From: Nocardia higoensis
Lineage (GTDB): Bacteria; Actinomycetota; Actinomycetes; Mycobacteriales; Mycobacteriaceae
NCBI RefSeq assembly: GCF_015477835.1
Contig: NZ_JADLQN010000001.1
Coordinates: forward strand, 1,550,001-1,614,000
Direction of reading: 5' to 3'
Length of the DNA stretch: 64,000 bases
This document shows positions 28,254 through 40,317 of the stretch, in pieces. Under the pieces are notes generated by a model. The model was not told where the DNA came from, searched no databases, and saw only the letters and a program-made list of their open reading frames with translations. Numbering within the stretch: the first letter of the stretch is position 1; each line of letters begins with the position of its first letter. A program made the translations under genes and the position numbers.

Positions 28254-29249
28254 TCAGGAGAAGAAGCTGCCGACGGTGTCCCAGCCGAGCACCGAATCGA
28301 CCGCGAGGCCGCAGAACACCGCGGCCAGATAGTTGTTCGACTGCAGGAACAGTCGCAGCGGCTTGACCGACTCGCCGCGGCGCACGCCGGAGTACAGCTG
28401 GTGGGCCATCAGCAGGAACCACGCACCCGCCACCACGGCGACCGCGGTGTAGATCACGCCGGTCGCGGGGACCAGCACGAGCGTGGCGAGCACGGTCAGC
28501 CAGGTGTAGACGACGATCTGCTTGGTGACGGTCTGCTCGGAGGCCACCACCGGCAGCATGGGCACGCCCGCCGCCCGGTAGTCCTCCTTGTAGCGCATCG
28601 CCAGCGCCCAGGTGTGCGGCGGCGTCCAGAAGAAGATGACCGCGAACAGCGCGATCGCGGGCCAGCCGATGTTTCCGGTGACCGCCGCCCAGCCGACGAG
28701 GGCGGGCATACACCCGGCCGCGCCGCCCCACACCACGTTCTGCGAGGTGCGGCGCTTGAGGCCGAGGGTGTAGACGAAGACGTAGAACAGGATCGTCACG
28801 ACCACCAGCACGCCGCTGAGCAGGTTCGCCTGCCACCACAGCCACGCGAAGGACGCGATCCCGAGTGTCAGGCCGAAGACGAAGGCGTGGCGCGTGGGTA
28901 CCGCTTCCCTGGCCAGCGGCCGCTTGGCGGTGCGCTTCATGACCTTGTCGATGTCGGCGTCGGCCACGCAGTTGAGGGTGTTGGCGCTCGCCGCGCCCAT
29001 CCAGCCGCCGAACAGGGTGACCAGGATGAGCCGGAGGTCGATCTCGCCGCGATCGGCGAGCAGCATCGTCGGAATGGTGGCGACCAGCAGCAGTTCGATG
29101 ACACGCGGCTTGGTCAGCGCGATGTAGGCCAGCACCCGGCGGATCGCCCGCGATCCGAGACCGTTGCCCGGGAATCGATCGGCGAGCACCGTCGCGGAAG
29201 AGCCGTGCGCACCATCGCCGCCACCACCGGGCTGTTGACCGATCCGCAC
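28254..29249 (-). CDS. ctaB: CtaB, protohaem IX farnesyltransferase (haem O synthase)
   Basis: 331 residues from GTG 29249, chosen because GAGGAG lies 5 bases upstream; ATG codons further up lack this. After a 35-residue Gly-rich N-terminus come about nine membrane helices of the UbiA family. The Asp-rich motif [15 protein letters not shown] (about 93-107) binds farnesyl diphosphate through Mg2+, and a second polar site follows [15 protein letters not shown]. It makes haem O for CtaA. It is divergent from tkt, as in M. tuberculosis. Confidence 0.93.
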   Translation of the reverse strand: MRIGQQPGGGGDGAHGSSATVLADRFPGNGLGSRAIRRVLAYIALTKPRVIELLLVATIPTMLLADRGEIDLRLILVTLFGGWMGAASANTLNCVADADIDKVMKRTAKRPLAREAVPTRHAFVFGLTLGIASFAWLWWQANLLSGVLVVVTILFYVFVYTLGLKRRTSQNVVWGGAAGCMPALVGWAAVTGNIGWPAIALFAVIFFWTPPHTWALAMRYKEDYRAAGVPMLPVVASEQTVTKQIVVYTWLTVLATLVLVPATGVIYTAVAVVAGAWFLLMAHQLYSGVRRGESVKPLRLFLQSNNYLAAVFCGLAVDSVLGWDTVGSFFS

Positions 29250-29445
29250 TGTCACTCCTCGCACGCTGTGCATCCCATCCGGCTGCATTCCATCCGGTAA
29301 TGAACAAGCAGCCCGCTCGAATCTCGCTGTTCACGGACGCACAACCCGTGTGGCGCGGCTACTACTACAGAGGATGGTAGACCCTGCCGGGGTCCGGGCC
29401 GCCTCGAGCCCTGCCTCCGCCCCGTTCGGGCAGGCCGCCACCAGT

Positions 29446-29451
29446 TAGGGT
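29446..29451 (+). promoter_or_regulatory. Candidate -10 element for the tkt operon
   Basis: TAGGGT in the context TTAGGGTG fits the TAnnnT actinobacterial -10 and would give a transcript start near 29458, about 53 bases before tkt. The same octamer context precedes gap on the other strand at 53264-53269. No -35 is clear. The rest of the ctaB-tkt gap (29250-29510) shows no gene. Confidence 0.4.
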
Positions 29452-29510
29452 GTGGTGGTAATTCGCCTCTTCCCGTCGTGCCGAGACCACATGTCAGGAG
29501 AATCCCGGTC

Positions 29511-31652
<2,142 letters not shown>

Positions 31653-31660
31653 CAAGCGCT

Positions 31661-32794
31661 ATGGCACAGAACGAGAACATCGCGGCACTGGCCGCGGCCG
31701 GGGTATCGGTCTGGCTGGACGATCTATCGCGCGATCGCATCCGGACAGGCAATCTCGCCGAGCTGATCGAGACCCGCGGCGTGGTCGGCGTGACCACCAA
31801 CCCGACGATCTTCCAGGGCGCGCTCAGCCAGGGGCACGCCTACGACGAGCAGCTGAGGGAACTGGCCGCCGCGGGCGCGGACGCCGACGCGGCCATCCGC
31901 ACCATCACCACCGACGATGTGCGCGAGGCCTGCGACGTGCTCGCCGGCGTCTTCGAGGCGACCGGCGGCAAGGACGGGCGGGTCTCCATCGAGGTCGACC
32001 CGCGCTTCGCCTTCGACGCGGACAAGACCGTCGCGCAGGCGATCGATCTGTGGAAGACCGTCGACCGGCCCAACCTGTTCATCAAGATCCCGGCCACCGA
32101 GGAGGGCCTGCCCGCCATCACCTCGGTGATCGCGGAGGGCATCAGCGTCAACGTCACGCTGATCTTCTCGGTGCGGCGCTACCGCTCGGTGATGGGCGCC
32201 TACCTCGACGGCCTGCGCAAGGCCCGCACCGCCGGGCACGATCTGGGCAAGATCCATTCGGTCGCGTCGTTCTTCGTGTCCCGGGTGGACTCCGAGATCG
32301 ACAAGCGGCTCGAGGCGATCGGCACCGACGAGGCGCTGGCGCTGCGCGGCAAGGCGGGCGTGGCCAACGCCCGGCTCGCCTACGCCGAGTACCAGGACGT
32401 GTTCGACGGCGGCGCGCACACCTCCACCTACCAGCACCTGGCGTCCTCGGGTGGATTGCGGCAGCGTCCGCTGTGGGCCTCGACCGGCGTGAAGAACCCG
32501 GATTACCCGGACACGCTCTACGTCACCGAGCTGGTCGCGCCGAACACGGTCAACACCCTGCCGGAGAAGACCCTCGAGGCGGTCGCCGAGCACGGCGAGA
32601 TCCGGGGCGACACCGTCAGCGGCACCGCCGCCGAGGCCGCCGAGGTGTTCGAGCAGTTGCGCGCGGTCGGCGTCGACATCGACGACGTGTTCGCGCTGCT
32701 CGAGCGCGAGGGCGTGGAGAAGTTCGAGAAGTCCTGGGAGGAACTGCTGTCCGCCACCGCGCAGGAGCTCCGCGCGGCCGGTACCGAGAGCTGA
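31661..32794 (+). CDS. tal: Transaldolase
   Basis: 377 residues, the long actinobacterial form. [16 protein letters not shown] is the N-terminal transaldolase signature and [14 protein letters not shown] contains the Schiff-base lysine (NLFIKIPAT). [14 protein letters not shown] and [15 protein letters not shown] sequence ([17 protein letters not shown]) follow. It transfers dihydroxyacetone between sugar phosphates. It lies 8 bases after tkt and two bases before zwf. Confidence 0.95.
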   Translation: MAQNENIAALAAAGVSVWLDDLSRDRIRTGNLAELIETRGVVGVTTNPTIFQGALSQGHAYDEQLRELAAAGADADAAIRTITTDDVREACDVLAGVFEATGGKDGRVSIEVDPRFAFDADKTVAQAIDLWKTVDRPNLFIKIPATEEGLPAITSVIAEGISVNVTLIFSVRRYRSVMGAYLDGLRKARTAGHDLGKIHSVASFFVSRVDSEIDKRLEAIGTDEALALRGKAGVANARLAYAEYQDVFDGGAHTSTYQHLASSGGLRQRPLWASTGVKNPDYPDTLYVTELVAPNTVNTLPEKTLEAVAEHGEIRGDTVSGTAAEAAEVFEQLRAVGVDIDDVFALLEREGVEKFEKSWEELLSATAQELRAAGTES

Positions 32795-32796
32795 GC

Positions 32797-34365
32797 GTGG
32801 CGGGGTCGGCTTCCGCGCGGGCCAAGGCCTGGCGCAATCCGCTGCGTGACGAACGAGACAAGCGGGTGCCGCGGATCGCGGGCCCGTGCGGACTGGTGAT
32901 CTTCGGCGTCACGGGTGATCTCTCGCGCCGGAAACTGATGCCCGCCATCTACGACCTGGCGAACCGGGGGCTGCTTCCCCCCGGTTTCGCCCTGGTCGGT
33001 TTCGCGCGGCGCGATTACGCGGACGAGGATTTCGCGCAGGTGGTGCTCGAGGCCGTGAAGGCGAACGCCCGCACCCCCTTCCGGCAGGAGGTCTGGGACC
33101 ACCTCTCGGAGGGGATCCGGTTCGTGCAGGGCTCGTTCGACGACGACGCCGCCTTCGCCAACCTCGCCCAGACGCTCGCGCAACTGGACAAAGAGCGCGG
33201 CACCGGCGGCAATCACGCCTTCTACCTCTCGATTCCGCCGGATATGTTCCCGCTGGTGCTCGATCAGCTCTCCGAGCACAAGCTGGCGGGGCCGATCGGC
33301 CGCGACGCCACCGGACGCGAGCCCTGGCGCCGGGTGGTGATCGAGAAGCCCTTCGGCCACGACCTCGACACCGCGGTCGAGCTCAACACGCTGGTCAACC
33401 GGGTCTTCCCAGAGGAGACCGTGTTCCGGATCGACCACTATCTCGGCAAGGAGACGGTGCAGAACATCTTGGCGCTGCGCTTCGCCAACCAGTTGTTCGA
33501 CCCGATCTGGAACGCCAACTACGTCGATCACGTGCAGATCACCATGGCCGAGGACATCGGCCTGGGTGGGCGCGCGGGCTACTACGACGGCATCGGCGCG
33601 GCGCGCGATGTCATCCAGAACCATCTGCTGCAACTGCTGGCGTTGACGGCGATGGAAGAGCCGATCAGCTTCGAGCCCAAGCAGTTGCAGGCCGAGAAGA
33701 TCAAGGTGCTCAGCGCCACCAAGCTGGTCGAACCGCTCGACGAGACCACCGCGCGCGGTCAGTACGCGGCGGGCTGGCAGGGCGGCGAGCAGGTGGTCGG
33801 CCTGCTCGACGAGGAGGGTTTCGACCCGAACTCGACCACCGAGACCTATGCAGCGATCACCCTCGAGGTCGACACCAGGCGCTGGGCGGGCGTGCCGTTC
33901 TACCTGCGCACCGGTAAACGCCTCGGCCGCCGGGTCACCGAGATCGCGGTGGTCTTCAAACGCGCCCCGCACCTACCCTTCGACCAGACCATGACCGAGG
34001 AACTCGGGCAGAACGCGCTGGTCATCCGGGTGCAACCGGACGAGGGCATCACCATGCGATTCGGCTCCAAGGTGCCGGGCTCGAGCATGGAGGTGCGCGA
34101 CGTCAACATGGATTTCAGTTACGGCGAGGCGTTCACCGAGTCCTCCCCCGAGGCGTACGAACGCCTGATCCTCGACGTGCTGCTCGGGGTGCCGTCACTG
34201 TTCCCGGTGAACGCGGAGGTCGAATTGTCCTGGCGCATCCTGGATCCGGTGCTCGAGCACTGGGCCGCCGACGGCGCGCCCGAGCCGTACGAGGCGGGCA
34301 CCTGGGGTCCGGCCTCCGCCGACGAGATGCTCGCCCGCACCGGGCGGGAATGGCGGCGTCCGTGA
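32797..34365 (+). CDS. zwf: Glucose-6-phosphate 1-dehydrogenase
   Basis: 522 residues from GTG 32797. The NADP-binding loop is GVTGDLSRRKLMPAIYDL, the active-site signature RIDHYLGKETVQNIL contains the catalytic His and Lys, and EKPFGHDLDTA is also conserved. It catalyses the first step of the oxidative pentose phosphate pathway. It overlaps opcA by GTGA, in keeping with the need of this enzyme for OpcA in actinobacteria. Confidence 0.96.
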   Translation: MAGSASARAKAWRNPLRDERDKRVPRIAGPCGLVIFGVTGDLSRRKLMPAIYDLANRGLLPPGFALVGFARRDYADEDFAQVVLEAVKANARTPFRQEVWDHLSEGIRFVQGSFDDDAAFANLAQTLAQLDKERGTGGNHAFYLSIPPDMFPLVLDQLSEHKLAGPIGRDATGREPWRRVVIEKPFGHDLDTAVELNTLVNRVFPEETVFRIDHYLGKETVQNILALRFANQLFDPIWNANYVDHVQITMAEDIGLGGRAGYYDGIGAARDVIQNHLLQLLALTAMEEPISFEPKQLQAEKIKVLSATKLVEPLDETTARGQYAAGWQGGEQVVGLLDEEGFDPNSTTETYAAITLEVDTRRWAGVPFYLRTGKRLGRRVTEIAVVFKRAPHLPFDQTMTEELGQNALVIRVQPDEGITMRFGSKVPGSSMEVRDVNMDFSYGEAFTESSPEAYERLILDVLLGVPSLFPVNAEVELSWRILDPVLEHWAADGAPEPYEAGTWGPASADEMLARTGREWRRP

Positions 34366-35270
34366 TCATCGACATGCCCGACACCACGACCGGTGCGGTC
34401 ACCAAGCGGCTGGTGCAGTTACGGGAGAGCAACGGCGTCATCACCATGGGCCGGGTGCTCACCCTCGTGGTGTGCACGCTGGACAGTTCCGAGGCCGAGG
34501 ACGCCATCGACGCCGCCAACGACGCCAGCCGCGAACATCCCTGTCGCGTGGTCGTTCTCGCGCGCGGCGACCGCGACGCGGCGACCAAGCTGGACGCCCA
34601 GATCCGGGTCGGTGGCGACGCGGGCGCGGCCGAGGTGATCGTGCTGCGGCTGACCGGCCAACTGGTCAACCACGAGAGCAGCGTGGTGGTGCCGTTCCTG
34701 CTGCCCGACACGCCGGTGGTGGCGTGGTGGCCGCGCGGCGCACCGGAGTTCCCGTCCCGCGACTCGGTGGGCAGGCTGGCCATCCGCCGCATCACCGACG
34801 CCACCTACGCCGCCGATCCGCAGACCACCATCCGCGGCAGGTACGCCTCGTACGCGCCCGGCGACACCGATCTGGCCTGGAGCCGGATCACGTATTGGCG
34901 GGCGCTGCTGGCCGCGTCGCTGGACGAACCGCCCTACGAGCCGGTCGAATCGGTGACCATCTCCGGTCTGCGCGAGGAGCCCGCGCTCGACATGCTGGCC
35001 GGTTGGCTGGCCTCGCGCCTGGACTGCCCCGTCCGGCGGCGGACCGGACCGCTCGAGGTCCGATTGGACCGCCCCAGCGTCTCGATCGGTATCACCCGCC
35101 CGCAGACCGGGCGTACCGCCACCCTGACCCGCTCGGGCGACCCCGATCAGCGGATCGCGCTGGCGCGCAGGGAAACTCGTGACTGCCTCGCCGAGGATCT
35201 ACGCCGCCTCGACGCGGACGAGATCTATCGAGAGGCACTCGCCGGAATGGAGAAGGTGATCTATGAGTGA
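34362..35270 (+). CDS. opcA: OpcA, glucose-6-phosphate dehydrogenase assembly protein
   Basis: 302 residues from GTG 34362, giving the N-terminus IIDMPDTTTGAVTKRL seen in homologues; an ATG at 34350 would only add four residues. Conserved parts are MGRVLTLVVC, WWPRGAPEFPSRDSVGRLA and TDLAWSRITYWRALLAASLDEPPYE. OpcA associates with and activates G6PD, a mechanism known from cyanobacteria and actinobacteria. It overlaps pgl by 8 bases. Confidence 0.94.
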   Translation: MIIDMPDTTTGAVTKRLVQLRESNGVITMGRVLTLVVCTLDSSEAEDAIDAANDASREHPCRVVVLARGDRDAATKLDAQIRVGGDAGAAEVIVLRLTGQLVNHESSVVVPFLLPDTPVVAWWPRGAPEFPSRDSVGRLAIRRITDATYAADPQTTIRGRYASYAPGDTDLAWSRITYWRALLAASLDEPPYEPVESVTISGLREEPALDMLAGWLASRLDCPVRRRTGPLEVRLDRPSVSIGITRPQTGRTATLTRSGDPDQRIALARRETRDCLAEDLRRLDADEIYREALAGMEKVIYE

Positions 35271-36051
35271 GACACCCGCCGGCCGTTACGCCGACCAGAA
35301 GCGTCGCGTCGCGGCAGGTTTCCCCGCGGACACCGTGCAGGTGTACCCCGGCACCGACGAGTTGGTGCGCGCCGCCGCCCGGCGCTTCGTGGAGGTGGTG
35401 GTCGCCGCTCAGGCCGCGCGTGGGTCCGCCTCGGTGGTGCTGACCGGCGGTGGTACCGGCATCGGCCTGCTCGAGCACGTGCGCGGGGAGCCCGGCGAGA
35501 TCGACTGGTCCACGCTGGATATCTTCTGGGGCGACGAGCGTTTCGTGCCCGCGGGCGATCCGGAGCGCAACGAACTGCAAGCCCGCGAGGCCCTGCTCGA
35601 TCACGTGCCCGTCGACCCGCACCGTGTGCACGTGGTGGCGACCAGCGACGGCGAGTATCCCGATCCGGTGGAGGCCGCCGCGGAATACTCGGCGGCGGTG
35701 CACGCTCACCTCGAGGAGCACGGCGGCTTCGATCTGCACCTGCTCGGCATGGGCGGCGAGGGGCACGTGAACTCGCTGTTCCCCGACACCGACGCGGTGC
35801 GCGAAGAGCGCGAACTCGTGGTCGCGGTGACCGATTCCCCCAAGCCACCGTCGGTGCGGGTGACATTGACGCTGCCCGCGATTCGCAAGGCTCGCCATGT
35901 GGTGCTGGTGGTGGGCGGCGCGGCCAAGGCCGAGGCGGTCGCGGCGGCGCTGAAAGGCGCGGATCCGGTCGACATCCCGGCCGCGGGCGCACGCGGCGCG
36001 GAGTCCACCACCTGGTTGTTGGACAAGGCCGCCGCGACCGCGGTGCGCTGA
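35263..36051 (+). CDS. pgl: 6-phosphogluconolactonase
   Basis: 262 residues. Typical motifs are VVLTGGGTGIGLLEHV, DIFWGDERFVPAGDPERNE and LHLLGMGGEGHVNSLFPDT, whose His/Gly/Asp site hydrolyses the lactone made by Zwf. GGAGAAGG precedes the ATG within the end of opcA. It is the last gene of the pentose phosphate run; 6-phosphogluconate dehydrogenase is not in the window. Confidence 0.95.
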   Translation: MSETPAGRYADQKRRVAAGFPADTVQVYPGTDELVRAAARRFVEVVVAAQAARGSASVVLTGGGTGIGLLEHVRGEPGEIDWSTLDIFWGDERFVPAGDPERNELQAREALLDHVPVDPHRVHVVATSDGEYPDPVEAAAEYSAAVHAHLEEHGGFDLHLLGMGGEGHVNSLFPDTDAVREERELVVAVTDSPKPPSVRVTLTLPAIRKARHVVLVVGGAAKAEAVAAALKGADPVDIPAAGARGAESTTWLLDKAAATAVR

Positions 36052-36103
36052 TCCGACGCGCCGCCGTCCGTTCGGGCGCCGGGCAGATGCGGAAGGGGAG
36101 TCG

Positions 36104-38500
36104 ATGAGCGGCCCCGATCCCGCCGGGGCAGCGTTGAACGAGGCGTTCCGGTCCTCCGTCGCCGCGCTCACGCCCATCCGTGCGGCGCTCCCGCCGGGAT
36201 ACACCACGGCCGACCTGTGGGAACTGTTCGAGGCGCAGGTCGCCAGCAGGCACCTGGATCTCGCGGCCCGTCGGCTCGGGGCGGAACGCCGAGGCTTCTA
36301 CAGCATCGGATCCTCGGGGCACGAGGGCAATGTGGCATTGGCCGCCGCCACCCGCCCCACCGATCCGGCGCTGCTGCACTACCGCTCCGGTGCGTTCTTC
36401 ACGCACCGCGCCCGACGTGCCGGAGTCGCCGATCCCATCCGCGACGTGCTGCTCGGCGTGGTCGCCGCGGCCGCCGACCCGATCTCCGGCGGCAGGCACA
36501 AAGTGTTCGGCAGTGCCGCCGCCCACGTCATCCCGCAGACCTCGACCATCGCCTCACACCTGCCCCGCGCGGTCGGCCTGGCGTTCGCCCTCGACCGCGC
36601 GCACCGCGCCGGACTCGACATCGCCTGGCCCGCCGACGCCGTCGTGCTGTGCACTTTCGGTGACGCGTCCGCCAACCACTCCACCGCCGCGGGTGCGATC
36701 AATGCCGCCGTGCACACCGCCTACCAGGGTGCACCCATGCCGATCCTGTTCGTCTGCGAGGACAACGGCCTCGGCATCAGCGTCCCCACTCCCCCGGGCT
36801 GGATCCAGCACGCCTACGGCTCCCGCCCCGGCCTACGCTATCTCACCGCCGACGCCTGCGATCTCCGCGCCGCTCTGGCCGCCTGCGCGACCGCCGTCGA
36901 CCACGTCCGCGTCCACCGCACTCCCGCCTTCCTGCACCTGCGCACCGTCCGCTTGCTCGGCCACGCGGGCTCGGACCTGGAATCGGCCTACCGCCGCCCC
37001 GCCGACATCGCCGCCGACCTCCGCCGCGACCCGGTCCTGGCCACCGCTCGCCTGCTCGCCGACACCGGCGCCGGGCATCCTCGCGCCCTGCTCAACCGCT
37101 ACGACGCGATCGCCGCCCGCGTCACCCGCACGGCCGAATCCATATGTGCCGAAACAAAACTCGACTCCGCTTCGGCTGTGGTCGCCCCTCTGGCACCTGC
37201 CCGCCCCGATGCCGTTCGCGCCGATGTCCTGCGCGGGCGCACGACCGAGCCGGTCCGGCAGAGTCATTCGGGTCAGGGCGGTGACGGCCCCCCGGGCTCG
37301 GCCGATCCCCTGAGCCCGGACCGGCCGAGCACCAGCACCAGCACCAACCGACCGAGCATTAGCACTGGCACCGGCGCTGGCACCGATACAAACCCGCCGA
37401 GTGGCAACGCAAGCAGCCCCGGTCGCACCGCCGACTCCGACGGTTACGGCGGGCACGGCGACAACGCCGCGAGCGCGGCGACTCCCGAGGACACCCCGGT
37501 CACCCTCGCACAGGCGATCAATGCGACGCTCGCCTTCCTATTGGAGAAGGACCACGATGTGCTCGTCTTCGGTGAGGACGTGGGCCGCAAGGGCGGCGTG
37601 TACGGGGTGACCAAAGGGCTGCGGGCGCGGTTCGGTCCGCGCCGGGTCTTCGACACGATTCTCGACGAGCAGAGCGTCCTCGGCACGGCACTGGGCGCCG
37701 GCCTGGCGGGATTCGTACCGATCCCGGAGATCCAGTACCTCGCGTACCTGCACAATGCCGCCGATCAATTGCGCGGCGAGGCGGCGACTCTCGGCTTCTT
37801 CTCCGCGGGCCGCTACCGCAATCCGATGGTGGTGCGCATCGCGGGACTGGCCTACCAGAGGGGCTTCGGCGGTCACTTCCACAACGACAATTCGCTCGCC
37901 GCCCTGCGTGACATCCCCGGCGTGGTGCTCGCCGTACCCGCCCGCGCCGACGACGCCGCCGCCCTGCTGCGCACCTGCGTGTCGGCCGCCCGGGTGGACG
38001 GCCGGGTGTGTGTGCTGGTCGAGCCGATCGCGCTCTATCACACCCGCGATCTGTTTCCCGGCGACGGCGCGTGGGCCGTGCCCGCGAACGACCCCGAGCA
38101 TGTCGAGATCGGCCGCGCCCGCTGTCACGGCGATGGGCAGGACCTGACCATCGTCACCTTCGGCAACGGCGTGCCCATGAGCCTGCGTGCCGCGGCGAGG
38201 CTGGCACGCGGCGCAATCCACGCCCGGGTCCTGGACCTGCGCTGGCTGGCCCCATTGCCGGTCGAGGACCTACTGCACCACGCCGCGGCTACCGGGCGGG
38301 TACTCGTCGCCGACGAGACGCGCCGCAGTGGCGGTGTCTCCGAATCGATCTGCGCCGCCTTGATCGATGCCGGTTATCGGGGCGCACTCACTCGGGTCAC
38401 CTCCGAGGACAGCTTCGTCCCACTCGGACCGGCCGCGGCTACGGTGCTGCTCGACGAGGCCACGATCGAATCGGCCGCACGGTCGCTGGTAGACGCTTGA
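36104..38500 (+). CDS. Fused E1 alpha-beta subunits of a branched-chain-type 2-oxoacid dehydrogenase
   Basis: 798 residues. Residues 1 to about 355 are an E1 alpha domain: SSGHEGN and YRSGAFF at the TPP site and GDASANHSTAAGAINAA (about 186-202) in place of the usual GDGxxxxG form. About 355 to 464 is a Ser/Thr/Pro/Gly-rich linker. From 465 an E1 beta domain follows (VFGEDVGRKGGVYGVTKGL, DEQSVLGTALGAGLAG, EIQYLAY). Such enzymes decarboxylate branched 2-oxoacids onto lipoyl-E2. No E2 or E3 gene is next to it, so it must share one encoded elsewhere. Fused E1 proteins are known but less common than separate subunits. Confidence 0.88.
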   Translation: MSGPDPAGAALNEAFRSSVAALTPIRAALPPGYTTADLWELFEAQVASRHLDLAARRLGAERRGFYSIGSSGHEGNVALAAATRPTDPALLHYRSGAFFTHRARRAGVADPIRDVLLGVVAAAADPISGGRHKVFGSAAAHVIPQTSTIASHLPRAVGLAFALDRAHRAGLDIAWPADAVVLCTFGDASANHSTAAGAINAAVHTAYQGAPMPILFVCEDNGLGISVPTPPGWIQHAYGSRPGLRYLTADACDLRAALAACATAVDHVRVHRTPAFLHLRTVRLLGHAGSDLESAYRRPADIAADLRRDPVLATARLLADTGAGHPRALLNRYDAIAARVTRTAESICAETKLDSASAVVAPLAPARPDAVRADVLRGRTTEPVRQSHSGQGGDGPPGSADPLSPDRPSTSTSTNRPSISTGTGAGTDTNPPSGNASSPGRTADSDGYGGHGDNAASAATPEDTPVTLAQAINATLAFLLEKDHDVLVFGEDVGRKGGVYGVTKGLRARFGPRRVFDTILDEQSVLGTALGAGLAGFVPIPEIQYLAYLHNAADQLRGEAATLGFFSAGRYRNPMVVRIAGLAYQRGFGGHFHNDNSLAALRDIPGVVLAVPARADDAAALLRTCVSAARVDGRVCVLVEPIALYHTRDLFPGDGAWAVPANDPEHVEIGRARCHGDGQDLTIVTFGNGVPMSLRAAARLARGAIHARVLDLRWLAPLPVEDLLHHAAATGRVLVADETRRSGGVSESICAALIDAGYRGALTRVTSEDSFVPLGPAAATVLLDEATIESAARSLVDA

Positions 38501-38660
38501 CGGCGAGCCCGCGTAGCGGATGCGGGGTGCCGGGACGTATCCGCAGATGTCGAGTTCCGACGGATCCCGACGCGCGGGCTCACCCCCGGATGCGGCCCCC
38601 ACATCCGATGTGGACAACGGCCCGGGTCCGCCTATGTGCGGAAGGTATTCGGCGTCCGCT
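38501..38660. other. Convergent gap with a long-range inverted repeat
   Basis: GAGCCCGCG (38505-38513) and CGCGGGCTC (38573-38581) are perfect 9-base arms about 60 bases apart, and CCACAT-CCG-ATGTGG forms a small hairpin nearer the LuxR gene. Together they could end transcription from both sides (E1 fusion gene and LuxR gene). No gene is seen. Confidence 0.4.
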
Positions 38661-39794
38661 CTATTCGATCGGGCCGTCGAACTCACCGGTCCCCAGGAGC
38701 ACCGTGGTGAGCAATCGCACCAGTTCCGCCTGGCGATGCGTGCCGCATTTGTCGAACACGTGCTGCAGATGAGTCCGGACGGTGTTCACCGACACCGCCA
38801 AATCCTCGGCGATCGCCCGCAACCCCGTGCCGCGCATGGCCCCTGCGGCGACCCGCGCCTCCGCGCCGGTCAGACCGTAGAGTTGGCGCAGTGCCTGACC
38901 GCCGCCGCGGACCTCCCGCTCCGGGTCGACGATGACGACGAGGGCCGCGCGCTCGCCGTCGCGTACGCACGCAGTTTCCAGCGGCAGTACCGACAGTGCG
39001 TAGGGAGACCCGCCGCCGCGCCGAGGTACCAGGCGGCGCCCGCCGACTCCGGGTCCGGCCGGACGCGTCGCGGCGGTGATCAGCGCGCGCAGTGCCGCGG
39101 CGGCGGCACTGTCGGTCGATTCCAGGTGGCCGCGGCGGCCGACCGCGAGACCGTCACGTGCCTCGAAGATGTTCGCCGCCGCGGGATTCGCGTATTCGAT
39201 CGTCCCGCCGCCGGTCACGATGACCACCCCGTGCCGGTAGCGATCCAGCACGGCTGCGACGGCGCCGTGCGCCGCATTCGCCTGGGCCAGACCGGCTTGC
39301 ACGGTGAGTGCGTGCCGCAGGTGCGGAAGCAACAGCCGCATCGTCGCCGCGGCCTGTGCGCGATCGAGATCGCGATGGCGGTGTGGGTAGGCGCCGAGCC
39401 ACACGGTCCGGTCGCCGTCGTGGAGAACGGTGAGGATGCCGTTGCCCAGCCGGTGCGGCACCATCCAGTCGCGGAAGAACCGGTGTCCGCGTAGATAGTC
39501 GGGCTCCAGCAGTTCCTCGTAGGTGGTGATCAGGCCGGCCGGTGCGCGGGCGAGGGCGGTCGCGATCGGGTCGATGCGCCAGTAACGGGCGTTGTAGCTG
39601 CGACGCAGATCGTCGGCTCCGTCCGAACATGCCGTCATCGTGCGACCGTTCGGCGCGGTGACGATCAATCCGCCCCGATCGGCACCCAGCGCCGCGACGA
39701 CATCGTCCACGGCCGCCGACCACTCGGCCGGATACAGCGCGGCGCGCTCGATTCGCGCCACGATCTCGGAGAATCTCTCGACCGTCATCACCAT
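38661..39794 (-). CDS. LuxR-type transcriptional regulator
   Basis: 377 residues from ATG 39794 (AAGG 8 bases upstream). The C-terminus is a LuxR/GerE HTH: LYGLTGAEARVAAGAMRG, LRAIAEDLAVSVNTVRTHLQHVFDKCGT. The N-terminal 300 residues include a GAF/PAS-like part (VLDRYRHGVVIVTGGGTIEYANPAAANIFEARDG is PAS-like) that could sense a small molecule. The frame stays open to an ATG at 39929, which coincides with the start expected from a perfect TATAAT at 39935-39940, so a 422-residue leaderless form is possible. The target genes are unknown; the lysin-like gene is divergent. Confidence 0.85.
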   Translation of the reverse strand: MVMTVERFSEIVARIERAALYPAEWSAAVDDVVAALGADRGGLIVTAPNGRTMTACSDGADDLRRSYNARYWRIDPIATALARAPAGLITTYEELLEPDYLRGHRFFRDWMVPHRLGNGILTVLHDGDRTVWLGAYPHRHRDLDRAQAAATMRLLLPHLRHALTVQAGLAQANAAHGAVAAVLDRYRHGVVIVTGGGTIEYANPAAANIFEARDGLAVGRRGHLESTDSAAAAALRALITAATRPAGPGVGGRRLVPRRGGGSPYALSVLPLETACVRDGERAALVVIVDPEREVRGGGQALRQLYGLTGAEARVAAGAMRGTGLRAIAEDLAVSVNTVRTHLQHVFDKCGTHRQAELVRLLTTVLLGTGEFDGPIE

Positions 39795-39930
39795 GTGAAC
39801 GACCTTCGACTTCCCTCCGGCCCTGAAGGACCGAGATCCCTCCTGCGGCACAGTGAGCCGCTCCGATGGTTTCTGCTGCACAGGAACGCGCCACGGGGTG
39901 AGGACGGTACCGGTGTCGCAGCTGCACATC

Positions 39931-39959
39931 CGAAATTATAGCCGCTGTCTATGATTTCG
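39931..39959 (-). promoter_or_regulatory. Quasi-palindrome containing a perfect TATAAT for the LuxR gene
   Basis: CGAAATTATAG (39931-39941) and CTATGATTTCG (39949-39959) are 11-base arms with one mismatch and a 7-base spacer. On the minus strand the left arm contains TATAAT (39935-39940), a perfect -10. A regulator bound to the palindrome would block it. The other bases of this 523-bp gap (39795-40317) hold no gene I can support. Confidence 0.5.
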
Positions 39960-40317
39960 ACCCTCGGGCTGCCGCGCGGCGTCGGGTTCGGGGTGCACGA
40001 CTACGTGGTTCTGTCACGGAGTACCGGCCGGCCGGCGGCAAGCGAGGAACCTGCAGACAGGACGCGTCGCATCCCGATAGTGCTCTCGCACAACCTGATT
40101 CGTCATTCCCGATCACCTCGGCGCGGAGCGCCCGTCTCATCGGTTCGGATGAGGACTTCGCGCACCGGATCCTGTTCTACTCGAGAAGCGATCCGCATCG
40201 CACAACCGCCGGCGGCGGTGCCCCACGGTGTTCACGGCGTGAACCACGAGGGCCTCGATCTGCTCGAGCCCCTGCCGCTGCCGGCCGGGGCAGCAGGTCC
40301 GACCGATGGAGGTACCC

